This document shows, in pieces, positions 24,943 to 33,140 of a stretch of 64,000 nt of DNA. Where the stretch lies: positions 1,800,501 through 1,864,500 of the forward strand of contig NZ_FWWU01000009.1 of assembly GCF_900176165.1 (NCBI RefSeq). The letters run 5' to 3'. The stretch is from Deinococcus hopiensis KR-140 (GTDB lineage Bacteria; Deinococcota; Deinococci; Deinococcales; Deinococcaceae). How positions within the stretch are numbered: position 1 is the stretch's first letter; each line of letters opens with the position of its first letter. The position numbers and the translations under genes were made by a program. The notes beneath the pieces were generated by a model. It saw only the letters and a list, made by a program, of their open reading frames with translations, did no database searches and was not told the origin of the DNA.

Positions 24943-25316
24943 CAGAACGTCGCCTCCATCGCCACACTGCCGCTGCTGACCTGGCTGGAAGTGAGTGCCA
25001 CCGTGTTCAGACCACTCAGGGCGAGCTGCGCCTGCTGGTCAGCACGAACCACGGCGATCCGCGCGGCCAGGCCCTGTTCCACCTCTGCCCCACTCGCTGC
25101 CTTCAACCGTTCAGGCTTGCGCGTGAGCTGCCGGAGTTGCGCGCTGAGGAGGGAGTAACGCGCCCCCGCCTCCTGTTGGATGGCGGTGGTGTCAGGACGC
25201 TGGACGGCCGCTTCGGTGATCCCTTGCAGGCGGGTCGTGAACTGGTCTGCTGTGTCCCCCAGGTCAGAGGGCCTGAAGTCGAGGCGCAGCAGTGCGGCCA
25301 ACTGCTCCGCCGTCAC
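24942..25316 (-). CDS. Head-tail connector-like protein (gp6-like position)
   Basis: 124 residues, largely helical (T-A-E-Q-L-A-A-L-L-R-L-D at the start; A-R-Y-S-L-L-S-A-Q-L-R-Q-L), the usual make-up of first connector proteins after the major capsid. No decisive motif. Confidence 0.55.
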   Translation of the reverse strand: MTAEQLAALLRLDFRPSDLGDTADQFTTRLQGITEAAVQRPDTTAIQQEAGARYSLLSAQLRQLTRKPERLKAASGAEVEQGLAARIAVVRADQQAQLALSGLNTVALTSSQVSSGSVAMEATF

Positions 25317-25318
25317 GG

Positions 25319-25621
25319 TCAGCCCTCCTGAGCAGGAGCCTTGAGGGCGGCGAGGATCTCCTCAGCGAGCTTCTCGCCGACACCCTTGACCGCGATCAGA
25401 CGGTCGTGGGCGTCCTCGGGGAGCAAGGGCTGAGCACGCAACTGCTCCAGTTCGGCCGTCGCTTCCGCGTACCGCCGTTCCTGGGCCGCCTGAACGGCCC
25501 GGAGGTCATCCAGTTGCTGCTGGAGAGCGGTCGCCTCTCCCCCACCAAGCTGCTCGGTCTGGGCTTCCGCGACGGGCTTGCCGTTGGCGTCAACTTCTAC
25601 GCCGTCACGAAGGAACTTCAT
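25319..25621 (-). CDS. Small coiled-coil protein with helix-hairpin-helix, next to capsid gene
   Basis: 100 residues. N-terminal short strand (K-F-L-R-D-G-V-E-V-D-A-N-G-K-P-V), a central coiled coil (about 30-65) and a C-terminal helix-hairpin-helix like motif (L-I-A-V-K-G-V-G-E-K-L-A-E-E-I-L). Small proteins of this layout are common right after the major capsid gene in siphoviruses; function unknown, possibly head completion. Overlaps the capsid stop by four bases. Confidence 0.65.
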   Translation of the reverse strand: MKFLRDGVEVDANGKPVAEAQTEQLGGGEATALQQQLDDLRAVQAAQERRYAEATAELEQLRAQPLLPEDAHDRLIAVKGVGEKLAEEILAALKAPAQEG

Positions 25622-26784
25622 GCCGTCCCACCATTCGTCGGATCCGCATAGGTCCCGGGGGTGCCGTTGAACTGCGCCACGGCCGCCGCGCCACGGTTGC
25701 GCACGCCGTACCCGACTTCGCGGCCCCAGTACTCGCTCTGCAGGGGGAAGGTCACGATGGTCCCCACCATGCGCAGGCCGGGAGCGCCCACCACGGCATC
25801 CTCACCCGTCGGCTCACGGCGAGCGATGGGCTTGACCGCAGCGTTGGTGTCCACGGCCGCTGCGTAGTTGGGGAAGATCCAGCTCTTCACCCAAATCTCG
25901 GCCCCATTGAACAGCCCGATCATGCGGTTGTTTTGACGACCCGTGTCCAAGCGCTGCACGGTCACCGTCTGGTTGACGCTGACGATCACGTTGGGGTCAA
26001 CCGCAGGCGTGAAGCCCGAGAACCCGCGCACGGCCTCTTCCTGGGCCACGTTGATGTAGACCTCGATGCGCGCGTTGTTGGTGTGCTCCGCGACGTTGAG
26101 GATCAGCGCGTTCAGGTTGGCCGCTGTGAAGGCCGAGAAGCCCATGTAATGGCTGTGCGTACCGTCCCAGGTCTCGCCGTTCGGCCCGAGTGGAGGCGCC
26201 GTGCCGTCGTTGTTGTAGAGCGCCTTGACGGGCAACTCCATGTTGTCGCGCAGGAAGTCGTAGAACGTGCTGTTCGTCGGGTTGAACAGCGTGTTCCGGA
26301 TCAGCTGGATCGTCTTGCGACGGTCCGCTGCCTCGGCGTTGTACGTGCTCACCGCGATCTGGGCAGGTGTGGCACGCGCCAGGAAGTCACCCGTGAAGCC
26401 CACACCGAACTGGAACCGGCGCATGGGAATGCCGATCTGGGGCGGCGCTCCGGTCTTCTGGGTGGCCACACGGCCGTACTCGTCGACCTCGCGCATCTCG
26501 CCTTCCAGCAGGATGCCGGAAGCGTCCGCCACGATGCGGCTGGGGGCGGCCTGGACGAGGTTGCCCACCATGTCATTGATCTGGTTGTTGTGGACCGCCA
26601 GTTCGGCTTGCACCGAAGCTTGAACATCTTCTAGGCCAAACTGAATCACGGTCTGGTTCGTGACGTTCTGCAGGTCACGCAGATCATAAGTACCGGTGCG
26701 AATGGGGGCACGGCGAGGGCTGGAGGCCATGGCCAGGGTTACACCGAGGAGGCTCAGGGTGCTCAAAGAAGTGAACTTACGCAT
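25618..26784 (-). CDS. Major capsid protein with signal-peptide-like N-terminus
   Basis: 388 residues at the usual place (scaffold, decoration, capsid). The body (residues 30-388) reads like an HK97-fold capsid: long N-terminal arm region rich in Gln/Asn/Val, then A-P-P-Q-I-G-I-P-M-R-R-F-Q and F-N-P-T-N-S-T-F-Y-D-F. The first 20 residues are a basic start, hydrophobic core and A-M-A-S, exactly like a type-I signal peptide, followed by S-P-R-R-A; the scaffold has the same pattern. ATG overlaps the upstream stop (TAATG) and has GGAAGGTGG upstream, so this start is supported; ATG 20 codons later lacks a ribosome-binding site. Confidence 0.85.
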   Translation of the reverse strand: MRKFTSLSTLSLLGVTLAMASSPRRAPIRTGTYDLRDLQNVTNQTVIQFGLEDVQASVQAELAVHNNQINDMVGNLVQAAPSRIVADASGILLEGEMREVDEYGRVATQKTGAPPQIGIPMRRFQFGVGFTGDFLARATPAQIAVSTYNAEAADRRKTIQLIRNTLFNPTNSTFYDFLRDNMELPVKALYNNDGTAPPLGPNGETWDGTHSHYMGFSAFTAANLNALILNVAEHTNNARIEVYINVAQEEAVRGFSGFTPAVDPNVIVSVNQTVTVQRLDTGRQNNRMIGLFNGAEIWVKSWIFPNYAAAVDTNAAVKPIARREPTGEDAVVGAPGLRMVGTIVTFPLQSEYWGREVGYGVRNRGAAAVAQFNGTPGTYADPTNGGTA

Positions 26785-27185
26785 TAGCCCACCTTCCCGA
26801 AGCTGCGGGTCACGATGAGGTCCGAGGTGCCGACGGCGAAGAAGCTGCCGTTCGCATCCTTGGTGCCTGCCGTGTCGGAGATCTCGCCCACGGTGTCGGA
26901 CAGGAAGTACGTCTTGCCGATGGTGAGGGTCTGATCGGCCGCACGGAACTGCGTGCTGAGACCGTAGGCGGTCATGGGCTGGCCGGTGCGGCCCGAGCGG
27001 GGCGCGATGCCGAAGAAGACGCTGTTGGCCGTGCCAGCGAAGCGCCAGAGCTTGCCGTCAGGACGAAGCTCCATGGGCTGACCAGCGGCGACGTCCTCGC
27101 CGAGGATCTTCCCAGCGTGCTGCTGGGCGAACTGAGCGCTGGTGGTGTCCACCGAAGCGCGCGGGCTGCGTACGATATTGGTCAT
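26784..27185 (-). CDS. Head decoration-like protein
   Basis: 133 residues, Gly/Thr/Ala-rich, beta (G-T-A-N-S-V-F-F-G-I-A, T-L-T-I-G-K-T-Y-F-L-S-D-T-V-G). Size, composition and position between scaffold and capsid match head-decoration or DUF2190-type capsid-cementing proteins. No signal sequence. Confidence 0.7.
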   Translation of the reverse strand: MTNIVRSPRASVDTTSAQFAQQHAGKILGEDVAAGQPMELRPDGKLWRFAGTANSVFFGIAPRSGRTGQPMTAYGLSTQFRAADQTLTIGKTYFLSDTVGEISDTAGTKDANGSFFAVGTSDLIVTRSFGKVG

Positions 27186-27201
27186 GTTTTAAAACCTCCG
27201 C

Positions 27202-27939
27202 CTACATGGAGTAATCGCCAGAGGCACGCTTCTCCGCTGCGATCTGCTCGGGCGTGCGCGCACCACTGGTGAGGCCACCGTTCCCGCCGAGGGGCACGAT
27301 GGGGGTGGTGATGGGGTTCTGCCGCTGCTGCACCTGGTTGTTCCCGCCACCTTGGGCGGCTAGGGCCGGCAGGAAGTCGCCCCACTGTTCCTTCGCGTAC
27401 TGGTCAAGCGGGACAACCTTGTCGGCCAGCTTCACGCCGTACGTTTTGACCTTCTCGCCTGCCTTCTCGCCGTCCACCTCGATCTCCTCGAAGGTGAGGT
27501 CCCCACCGAGACGCTCAAGCACGCTGGGCTTGTAACCAACCTTGTCGGCCACAGTGCGCAGCGTGTCGCGCTTCTTCAAGGTGCCGAGTTCAGAGGTCGC
27601 CGTCTCGCCATCCGCGAGCTTCGTCTTGAGCTCGTCCGGCTTGCCAAGTGCCTGGTACGCCGCGTACCGTTCTGCATCAGCCTTGCTGAGCACCACAGAG
27701 CCGTCGGGAAGCTTGGTCTTTTCGACCTCGCCTTCCAGGGTGCGGATTCGGTCCCGGTAGTTGGCGTTCTCGCCGAGCAACGTCGCTGCGAGCGCAATGG
27801 CGTCACCGTTGTGCTTGCTCAGCAGGTTCTGCAGGTTCTGCGCGGCCTTCTGGGGATCAGGCTCCCCTTCAGCACGGCGGGGCAGGCTGGCCAGGGCAAG
27901 CATGGCGGTCAGAGCGAGGGTGCGGGGGAAGGTCTTCAT
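27202..27939 (-). CDS. Capsid scaffold-like protein with signal-peptide-like N-terminus
   Basis: 245 residues. Residues 30-190 are charged and helical (Y-R-D-R-I-R-T-L-E-G-E-V-E-K-T-K, R-Y-A-A-Y-Q-A-L), typical of phage scaffolds, and the C-terminus is Gln/Gly-rich. The ATG has AGGAGG seven bases upstream, so the start is secure; yet the first 18 residues are a basic, hydrophobic, A-L-A-S sequence followed by L-P-R-R-A, matching the capsid N-terminus. Scaffold proteins do not normally carry such a leader. Confidence 0.75.
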   Translation of the reverse strand: MKTFPRTLALTAMLALASLPRRAEGEPDPQKAAQNLQNLLSKHNGDAIALAATLLGENANYRDRIRTLEGEVEKTKLPDGSVVLSKADAERYAAYQALGKPDELKTKLADGETATSELGTLKKRDTLRTVADKVGYKPSVLERLGGDLTFEEIEVDGEKAGEKVKTYGVKLADKVVPLDQYAKEQWGDFLPALAAQGGGNNQVQQRQNPITTPIVPLGGNGGLTSGARTPEQIAAEKRASGDYSM

Positions 27940-27993
27940 GTCTGTTCCTCCTTGGGAACGCGCGGTTCCTGCGCCTTGGCAGAAACGACGAAG

Positions 27994-28051
27994 CCCCAGA
28001 CCTTGCTGGGGCGACGTGGACGGACGGGACTTACCCCAGACCTTGCTGGGT
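27994..28051. repeat. Tandem 17-bp hairpin repeats
   Basis: CCCCAGACCTTGCTGGG occurs at 27994-28010 and 28034-28050, 40 bp apart. Each forms a CCCCAG/CTGGGG stem. They lie between two structural genes and may be weak tandem terminators or RNA-processing sites that set the level of the capsid block. Confidence 0.6.
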
Positions 28052-28057
28052 GCCGAG

Positions 28058-28561
28058 TTAGAGGGTCAGGTCAGGGAAGGGATCAGGACGATCCCGGGCA
28101 AGTGCGTGAACCACCAGGCCATGGCCGTCCTCGAAGGGGTAGGCCTCAACGACTGCTGGCGCGATGACTTCCACCCGGTGGGGCTGCGCGTACTCGCTGG
28201 CCAGGAACTGATCCCAGGTGAAGTGCAGCAGCTGCCGCTCGCGGCTGTCGCTGACCGTCGCCCAGTGCCCCGGGGTCAGCTCGAGCGCCACCGCGTGCTG
28301 AATCTCGCCGAGGCGCCGGGCTGGAATGGAAACGAGAAACTGCTGCTCACCCTCGTGAAGCCGCGTCCAGAAGGCCGGCGGGGCAGGCTCACCCACGTAC
28401 AGGGCCACGGCCATCAGCCCCAGCTCGTGAATGCGGGCGTAGAAGCGAGGCTCACTCACGTCATGAACGTGGGCCAGCAGCAGCTCTTCGCCGCTCAGCG
28501 CGTAGAGGGCGTGATACGTGCAACCGGAGAAGGTGGTCTGGTGTCGGTGGTGCAGCATCAC
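28058..28561 (-). CDS. Hypothetical phage protein between portal and scaffold
   Basis: 167 residues. The first half has T-T-F-S-G-C-T-Y-H-A-L-Y-A-L-S-G-E-E-L-L-L-A-H-V-H; no family recognised. Position between portal and scaffold is often held by head-morphogenesis (MuF-like) or protease genes, but neither motif is seen. Start GTG 28561 or ATG 28558, overlapping the portal stop. Confidence 0.6.
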   Translation of the reverse strand: MMLHHRHQTTFSGCTYHALYALSGEELLLAHVHDVSEPRFYARIHELGLMAVALYVGEPAPPAFWTRLHEGEQQFLVSIPARRLGEIQHAVALELTPGHWATVSDSRERQLLHFTWDQFLASEYAQPHRVEVIAPAVVEAYPFEDGHGLVVHALARDRPDPFPDLTL

Positions 28562-30123
28562 TCACCTCCTGTCACGGGCGGACTGTTGCTCCCCAGGGGA
28601 GGCGCGCCGCCGCGCTCCTTCCACTCTTCCCGCACGCGCTGAACCACCGTGGCCGCGTCATGCACCGTCGGTGTGGCCTCGGCCAGCGTGAGCAGGTCCA
28701 GGCCGCCATCACGCCATGCTGCCAGCAGCTCGCGGTACTCGGCGAGGTTGCTGGAATCCACATCGAGGTACAGGCGAGGCACGATCAGGGCAGTCAAGGC
28801 TTCCTTCAGTGCCTGCTCACCCATGAGGCTGCTGGCCAGCACGAGGGCTGAGCGCAGCGCCCAGGCCAGGAACGCGCCGGTATCCGCTGCAGCGAAGGCC
28901 ACCCGCTTGTCATGGCCACGCCGGGAGACGCGCTTGCTCTCTCCACTCACGGCCGCCTGGGGGTCTGTACGCCACTCCTGATCGAAGCCGCGCAGGATGA
29001 GCCGCGTCCACATGTCGATGCTGCCCTGGAACTTCTCCGGGTCTACCGGGTCCACCACTTGCCAGGTGGGCGTGTGGCGCCGCGGCATCGTGCCTCCGGT
29101 GGGCTCCACATCGTCATAGGGCAGGCCCACGAGGCGAATGGCCACGCTCGGGCCAACGCTCCAGGGGATGTCCTTGCCCGTCTGCGGATCCTTGGGTTGC
29201 TCAGCGTTGGCCACCACGATCTGCCGGAAGCCTGCCGCGTCATCGTTGCGCCCGGCATTTGTCACGGCCGCGTTGAGCCGGTCCTGCTTGCCCCGGATGC
29301 TGGGCGTGATGGCTGAGCCGCCGTCCCGGTCCGCGTGCCACATCAGGAACTCTGGACGGCGTGCCTGCGCTTCCCCGCGAAGACTGTAGGGGTTGAGTGG
29401 CACTTGCTGGCCCTCGGGCAGGACGGCCTGCAGGTTGCCCGCGGTGGACTCCAACGTCCATACCTTGTCGGGCGTGTGCAACTCGACTTTCGTCTTGCTG
29501 GTTGCGCCGTCCACCAGGGTGTAGGTGTAGTAGTAGCCGAGCACGCGGCCGTGGCCGTCCAGCAGCGGCCCGCCCTGCCGTGGATCCACGGCGGAGACAT
29601 GCACGAGCGCCAAGGCGTCGGCCAGCGTCCAACCCTGCTTGTCTTGCAGCAGCTCGGCGTACACGTCCGGGATGTAAACCCGTCCGATCATGCGTCCGGC
29701 CCACTGGTAAGCCCGGGCCGCGTCCCGCACGTGACTGAGCAGCTGCGAGAGCGCGTGCCAGTCCGACAACTCGGCGAGCGGCGCGGGTTGCGTGCCGTCC
29801 TCCGCCGCTTCCACTGTCTTGCCGTCCAGTTGCAGGCTCCACTCTGGATCGCGGTCCAACTGCCCAGACACCACGGCCTCAATGGCCGGGCCGATCTGGT
29901 CATCACTGACCAGTTGAGGAAGGATCTCGACAACGCTGCCGCTCACCGGCTTGCGGCCCTGCCAGTACTGGCCGTTCTTGCCGAACTGGTTGTCGTGCGC
30001 GTAGTCGTAGAGCACTTCCAGCGTCAATGGGCCGTGCGTGGGCTTGACCAGCACGGGCTTGGGCTGGAGCGCGGCCACGAGAAGGTCAAGCGTCAGTTGG
30101 GGAATGCCGGGGATACTGATCAT
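28558..30123 (-). CDS. Phage portal protein
   Basis: 521 residues, directly downstream of the large terminase. Regions visible: W-H-A-L-S-Q-L-L-S-H-V-R-D-A-A-R-A-Y-Q-W-A-G wing helix, a strand-rich crown linker (Y-Y-Y-T-Y-T-L-V), and an extended helical stem and clip. Length and order fit SPP1/HK97-type portals that form the dodecameric DNA channel at one capsid vertex. ATG with AAGGAGG upstream. Confidence 0.85.
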   Translation of the reverse strand: MISIPGIPQLTLDLLVAALQPKPVLVKPTHGPLTLEVLYDYAHDNQFGKNGQYWQGRKPVSGSVVEILPQLVSDDQIGPAIEAVVSGQLDRDPEWSLQLDGKTVEAAEDGTQPAPLAELSDWHALSQLLSHVRDAARAYQWAGRMIGRVYIPDVYAELLQDKQGWTLADALALVHVSAVDPRQGGPLLDGHGRVLGYYYTYTLVDGATSKTKVELHTPDKVWTLESTAGNLQAVLPEGQQVPLNPYSLRGEAQARRPEFLMWHADRDGGSAITPSIRGKQDRLNAAVTNAGRNDDAAGFRQIVVANAEQPKDPQTGKDIPWSVGPSVAIRLVGLPYDDVEPTGGTMPRRHTPTWQVVDPVDPEKFQGSIDMWTRLILRGFDQEWRTDPQAAVSGESKRVSRRGHDKRVAFAAADTGAFLAWALRSALVLASSLMGEQALKEALTALIVPRLYLDVDSSNLAEYRELLAAWRDGGLDLLTLAEATPTVHDAATVVQRVREEWKERGGAPPLGSNSPPVTGGE

Positions 30124-30134
30124 TCGACCTCCTT

Positions 30135-31475
30135 TCAGTACTGCTGCACGCCGCCCGTGTCCTGACGACGTTCACGGCGAGCGCCGAATCCATCCGCGTA
30201 CCGAACGGCATAGCGTGTGGTGTCCATCCCGTGATCGTCCTTCTTCACGGGCTCTTCCTTGACCGTCTCGCCGTTGGGCCCTTTCGCCCACACGTAGCCG
30301 TCCACTTCTTCCTCGGTACAGGTGGGCTTGTCGCTCAGCCCCGTCTCCTCGTCGATCAAGAGCGGGTCCCGTTCAACGAGCGCACCTTTCACGAGGAACA
30401 GGCGAGGGCGCCCGTCCGCTGCAGGCACCAGGCGGTCATTCACGCCCTGAATGCCCCGGCTTACAGCCTTATCCGCCGCAATTGTACGGATGCCCAACTC
30501 CTGTTCCAGCGTCGCCCGGTCCTCTGCATCGTGGTCACAGACCCACGCCTCGATGCGCTCGTCACCGGTGAGGACTTTGATCTGGGCTGCATGATCACGA
30601 ACGGTACGGCGCGTCCGGTAAATCTCCCGGTAACGGAACATCCGCCCATCCGGGTCTACTGCCCACCACTGGCAGACGAAGGGGTTCGTGAAGCCGAAGT
30701 CGATCACGACGAAGCGCCGCCACTCCTTCGGAATGGGGAGCGGGTCAACCAGGTGCAGCTCATCCCGCCAGGCGTCATACACCATGCCCTCGGCTGCCGC
30801 CCACTTGCCGTGCCGCAGGCGGTCCTTGCGTGGCCCAGTGAGCTTGTCGAGGCGCGCTAAGTAGGACACGCCGAACGGGGTCAAGTCTCCCCTGCTGCTG
30901 AACAGGCGAGGGTTGTCCTCGTGCCTGGAAAGGATGCGCTGGGTGAGGCCCGCGTCCATGCGCTTCTTCAACCAGTGCGAGGGCGGCCCAGGGTTGCAAT
31001 CCCCGAACAGCTGCTGGTACGGAATCACGCCGTTGCGAAGGCGGGTGCTCAGGAACTCCCAGTCATTCAGGCTGAGCTCTGTTGCCTCTTGCACGTAGAT
31101 CGCGTCGAACTCGGCCGACATGAGCTTGACCGGATTGTCGATTCCGGCCACCACGATCTCCGAACCGTTCGGGTACTCGTAGGACTGGCGCACACGCCGC
31201 TGCTGGTTGATGGTGTTGCAGCGCGGCTTCACGTGCTGCTCGAAGGTCACGAGAGCCGTCTCGGTCAGAGCCGCGCGGAACTTCCGCACAATGGCGAGGC
31301 GGCAGCCGGGGTACTTCTCGGCGAGAGCGTTCAGCTTTTCCAGGCACACGCGGCTCTTGCCAGTACCTGCAGGACCGTCCAGCATGAACTCGTCCACCTT
31401 GCACCGCAGGACGTCCAAAGCAGAGCCACGTGGGAAGTAAACGCGGGCGCCAGCCGGCAGACGGGCAGCCGTCAC
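30135..31475 (-). CDS. terL: Terminase large subunit
   Basis: 446 residues. ATPase domain with Walker A G-P-A-G-T-G-K-S at about 34-41; P-G-C-R-L-A-I-V-R-K-F-R-A-A-L-T-E-T is typical of the PBSX-like TerL family; V-Q-E-A-T-E-L near residue 125 is the Walker B/catalytic Glu; RNase H-like nuclease with F-V-V-I-D-F-G-F-T-N-P and V-C-D-H-D-A-E. The GTG start overlaps the small-subunit stop (GTGA). Cuts and pumps phage DNA into the prohead. Confidence 0.92.
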   Translation of the reverse strand: MTAARLPAGARVYFPRGSALDVLRCKVDEFMLDGPAGTGKSRVCLEKLNALAEKYPGCRLAIVRKFRAALTETALVTFEQHVKPRCNTINQQRRVRQSYEYPNGSEIVVAGIDNPVKLMSAEFDAIYVQEATELSLNDWEFLSTRLRNGVIPYQQLFGDCNPGPPSHWLKKRMDAGLTQRILSRHEDNPRLFSSRGDLTPFGVSYLARLDKLTGPRKDRLRHGKWAAAEGMVYDAWRDELHLVDPLPIPKEWRRFVVIDFGFTNPFVCQWWAVDPDGRMFRYREIYRTRRTVRDHAAQIKVLTGDERIEAWVCDHDAEDRATLEQELGIRTIAADKAVSRGIQGVNDRLVPAADGRPRLFLVKGALVERDPLLIDEETGLSDKPTCTEEEVDGYVWAKGPNGETVKEEPVKKDDHGMDTTRYAVRYADGFGARRERRQDTGGVQQY

Positions 31476-32194
31476 AGGTCATCCTCGGACAGGCCAGCGA
31501 TGTACTTCACGCCCAGGTCCACGCTGCCGCTGTGTTCGGTGCGCTCCGTGAACAGCTTGTGGTGCTTGCCGATCAGTTCCAGGGCCTTCACGGGGTCTGC
31601 CCACTTGAACTTCAACCCGTTAGGACCGTACTCGGTGCCCTCAACGAACTGCAGCACGCCGTTACGTTCGGCCGCTTTCAAGCTCGGCACGATACGGGTC
31701 TCTGTTCTGGTCCCCACCTGCTTCTGGTAGGTGGCGTCCGGGTCCATGGCCAGCTGGACTTCCCAGTCGGCGATCCTGCGCTGCTCCATCTCGATGGACG
31801 ACTTCAGCAACTCGGGGTCAATGGCGTTCATGCGGCCGACTTTGGCCTCGGCGTTGTCGATCAGCTCCTGGATGGAGCGGGGCTCAAAGACGGGAACCTC
31901 GTAGGATTCCTGCTCAAAGAAGTCACTGCCGTCGATGCTCGCGCGAAGGCTGAGGCGAGCCAAGACTTCCTCGGCGCTCATCACCTCTTCGCTCAGCCGG
32001 GCCTTGATGTAGGCCTGGACGTCTGGACGCCGGAAACGGAACAGGTACTTCTTGCTGTTCTCGCTGTACTTCACCGCAATGCCCGCCTTGCGCTTGTTGA
32101 AGGTCGCGAGGTAGGCATCGGCCAGCACCCGGTCCTTGTCGGAGAGGGCCGCGCCCAGTTCCTCGGCGGTGGGTTGTTTCGGTGCGTCGGTCAT
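31472..32194 (-). CDS. terS: Terminase small subunit
   Basis: 240 residues. N-terminal helix-turn-helix region with F-N-K-R-K-A-G-I-A-V-K-Y and A-Y-I-K-A-R-L-S-E-E-V-M-S-A-E-E-V-L-A-R-L, matching Terminase_2 family small subunits; then a coiled-coil oligomerisation part. Recognises the packaging site and presents it to TerL. GGAGGTG precedes the ATG. Confidence 0.9.
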   Translation of the reverse strand: MTDAPKQPTAEELGAALSDKDRVLADAYLATFNKRKAGIAVKYSENSKKYLFRFRRPDVQAYIKARLSEEVMSAEEVLARLSLRASIDGSDFFEQESYEVPVFEPRSIQELIDNAEAKVGRMNAIDPELLKSSIEMEQRRIADWEVQLAMDPDATYQKQVGTRTETRIVPSLKAAERNGVLQFVEGTEYGPNGLKFKWADPVKALELIGKHHKLFTERTEHSGSVDLGVKYIAGLSEDDL

Positions 32195-32230
32195 GGGTGC
32201 GGTTCACCTCCTATCGGGTAGCGTAGATTT

Positions 32231-32494
32231 GTGGAAACAACCCAGCTCCCGGAGTTTCAAACGGCTCTCCACTTCGCACGGTTGTGGAAGGTGGTGGCAA
32301 GACAACAAGGCATGAAGCGAAACGACGCCACAGAGTTTGCAGTGCAACAGGGTCTAAGCTTGCTTAAAGCCACTTGTAAGGATGCACGCACTCAAGAAGA
32401 AGCTGAATTCCTTCTTAGGGCCGATATTCGAGAGATTGACCCACAGAAGAACAACCCTCTTTTCCGTCCGGGACCTATTGACACCCGCTCCTGA
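32231..32494 (+). CDS. Small hypothetical protein divergent from terS
   Basis: 87 residues, start GTG. Helical and soluble (L-H-F-A-R-L-W-K-V-V-A-R-Q-Q-G-M-K-R-N-D-A-T-E-F-A is two short pieces resembling a helix-turn-helix). Opposite in strand to its neighbours and overlapping the convergent gene by 20 bases at the 3' end. Ribosome-binding site is weak. Unknown function; may be a moron. Confidence 0.5.
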   Translation: METTQLPEFQTALHFARLWKVVARQQGMKRNDATEFAVQQGLSLLKATCKDARTQEEAEFLLRADIREIDPQKNNPLFRPGPIDTRS

Positions 32495-32723
32495 TCACCG
32501 GTCCAGCCTCATACCTAGGCTCGAAGCTCATGCCTCGAAGCACCGGCGCCAGCCCCAGCTCCTGCAGGTAGAACGGCTCCCGGACCGCCTGCTCCTCAAA
32601 CGTCCTCGGCGTGGTCTTGACTCGGCCACGCTGCTCCCGTGCCATGAAGTACGCCCGGCGCACATCCGGGAGCTGCTGTTGGAGAGCACGGCGACGAGCT
32701 CGCTTGCTGGCCTTCTTCGACAC
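32475..32723 (-). CDS. Small basic phage protein before terS
   Basis: 82 residues from a GTG seven bases after GGGAGG; the frame extends upstream without a supported start. Very basic N-terminus (S-K-K-A-S-K-R-A-R-R-R) followed by helices. Possibly a nucleic-acid-binding packaging accessory; family not recognised. Confidence 0.6.
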   Translation of the reverse strand: MSKKASKRARRRALQQQLPDVRRAYFMAREQRGRVKTTPRTFEEQAVREPFYLQELGLAPVLRGMSFEPRYEAGPVIRSGCQ

Positions 32724-32747
32724 ACGCCCACCTCCCGGTAATGAAAA

Positions 32748-32765
32748 ACCCCACCGAAGCGGGGT
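32748..32765 (-). terminator. Terminator downstream of gene 32782-33018
   Basis: ACCCCGC-TTCG-GTGGGGT on the minus strand followed by TTTTCATT. Confidence 0.7.
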
Positions 32766-32781
32766 CCCAGTGCTACTAGGG

Positions 32782-33018
32782 TTACATGGCCTGAAGGGAT
32801 TGGTGCCTGTCCTGGACGCGTGCGTACATTTCTTCGATCGTGCCTCCGCTCGGGGCCCATGTAAGGCGTCCGTTGTAGTGGACCCCATCCTTTTCGTACA
32901 CACAAACTTTCTTCTGAAAGTCGCAGAAGCTCAAACCCCATGCACCATGATGCTCAATCAGCCCATGAAGTTGGTCGAGAGAGTGTAGGGGCATGTCCAG
33001 GTTGACCTCTATGCGCAT
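32782..33018 (-). CDS. Small hypothetical phage protein
   Basis: 78 residues; acidic-neutral, with aromatic residues (W-G-L-S-F-C-D-F, H-Y-N-G-R-L-T-W). No known domain. Start ATG has only a weak ribosome-binding site. Flanked on both sides by terminators, so transcribed as a single-gene unit. Confidence 0.5.
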   Translation of the reverse strand: MRIEVNLDMPLHSLDQLHGLIEHHGAWGLSFCDFQKKVCVYEKDGVHYNGRLTWAPSGGTIEEMYARVQDRHQSLQAM

Positions 33019-33072
33019 GTCTCAGGTTACGAACGCCTGTCTTTCGTCTTTATTGCACTACCCCAACAAGAA

Positions 33073-33094
33073 AGGCACCCAACTGGGGGTGCCT
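33073..33094 (-). terminator. Terminator after gene 33141-33779
   Basis: AGGCACCC and GGGTGCCT arms, six-base loop; TTCTTGTT follows on the minus strand. Confidence 0.75.
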
Positions 33095-33140
33095 CGACTC
33101 TTCTTGGACTCTACAAAAACGCTAGCAGTTTTGTTCCAAA

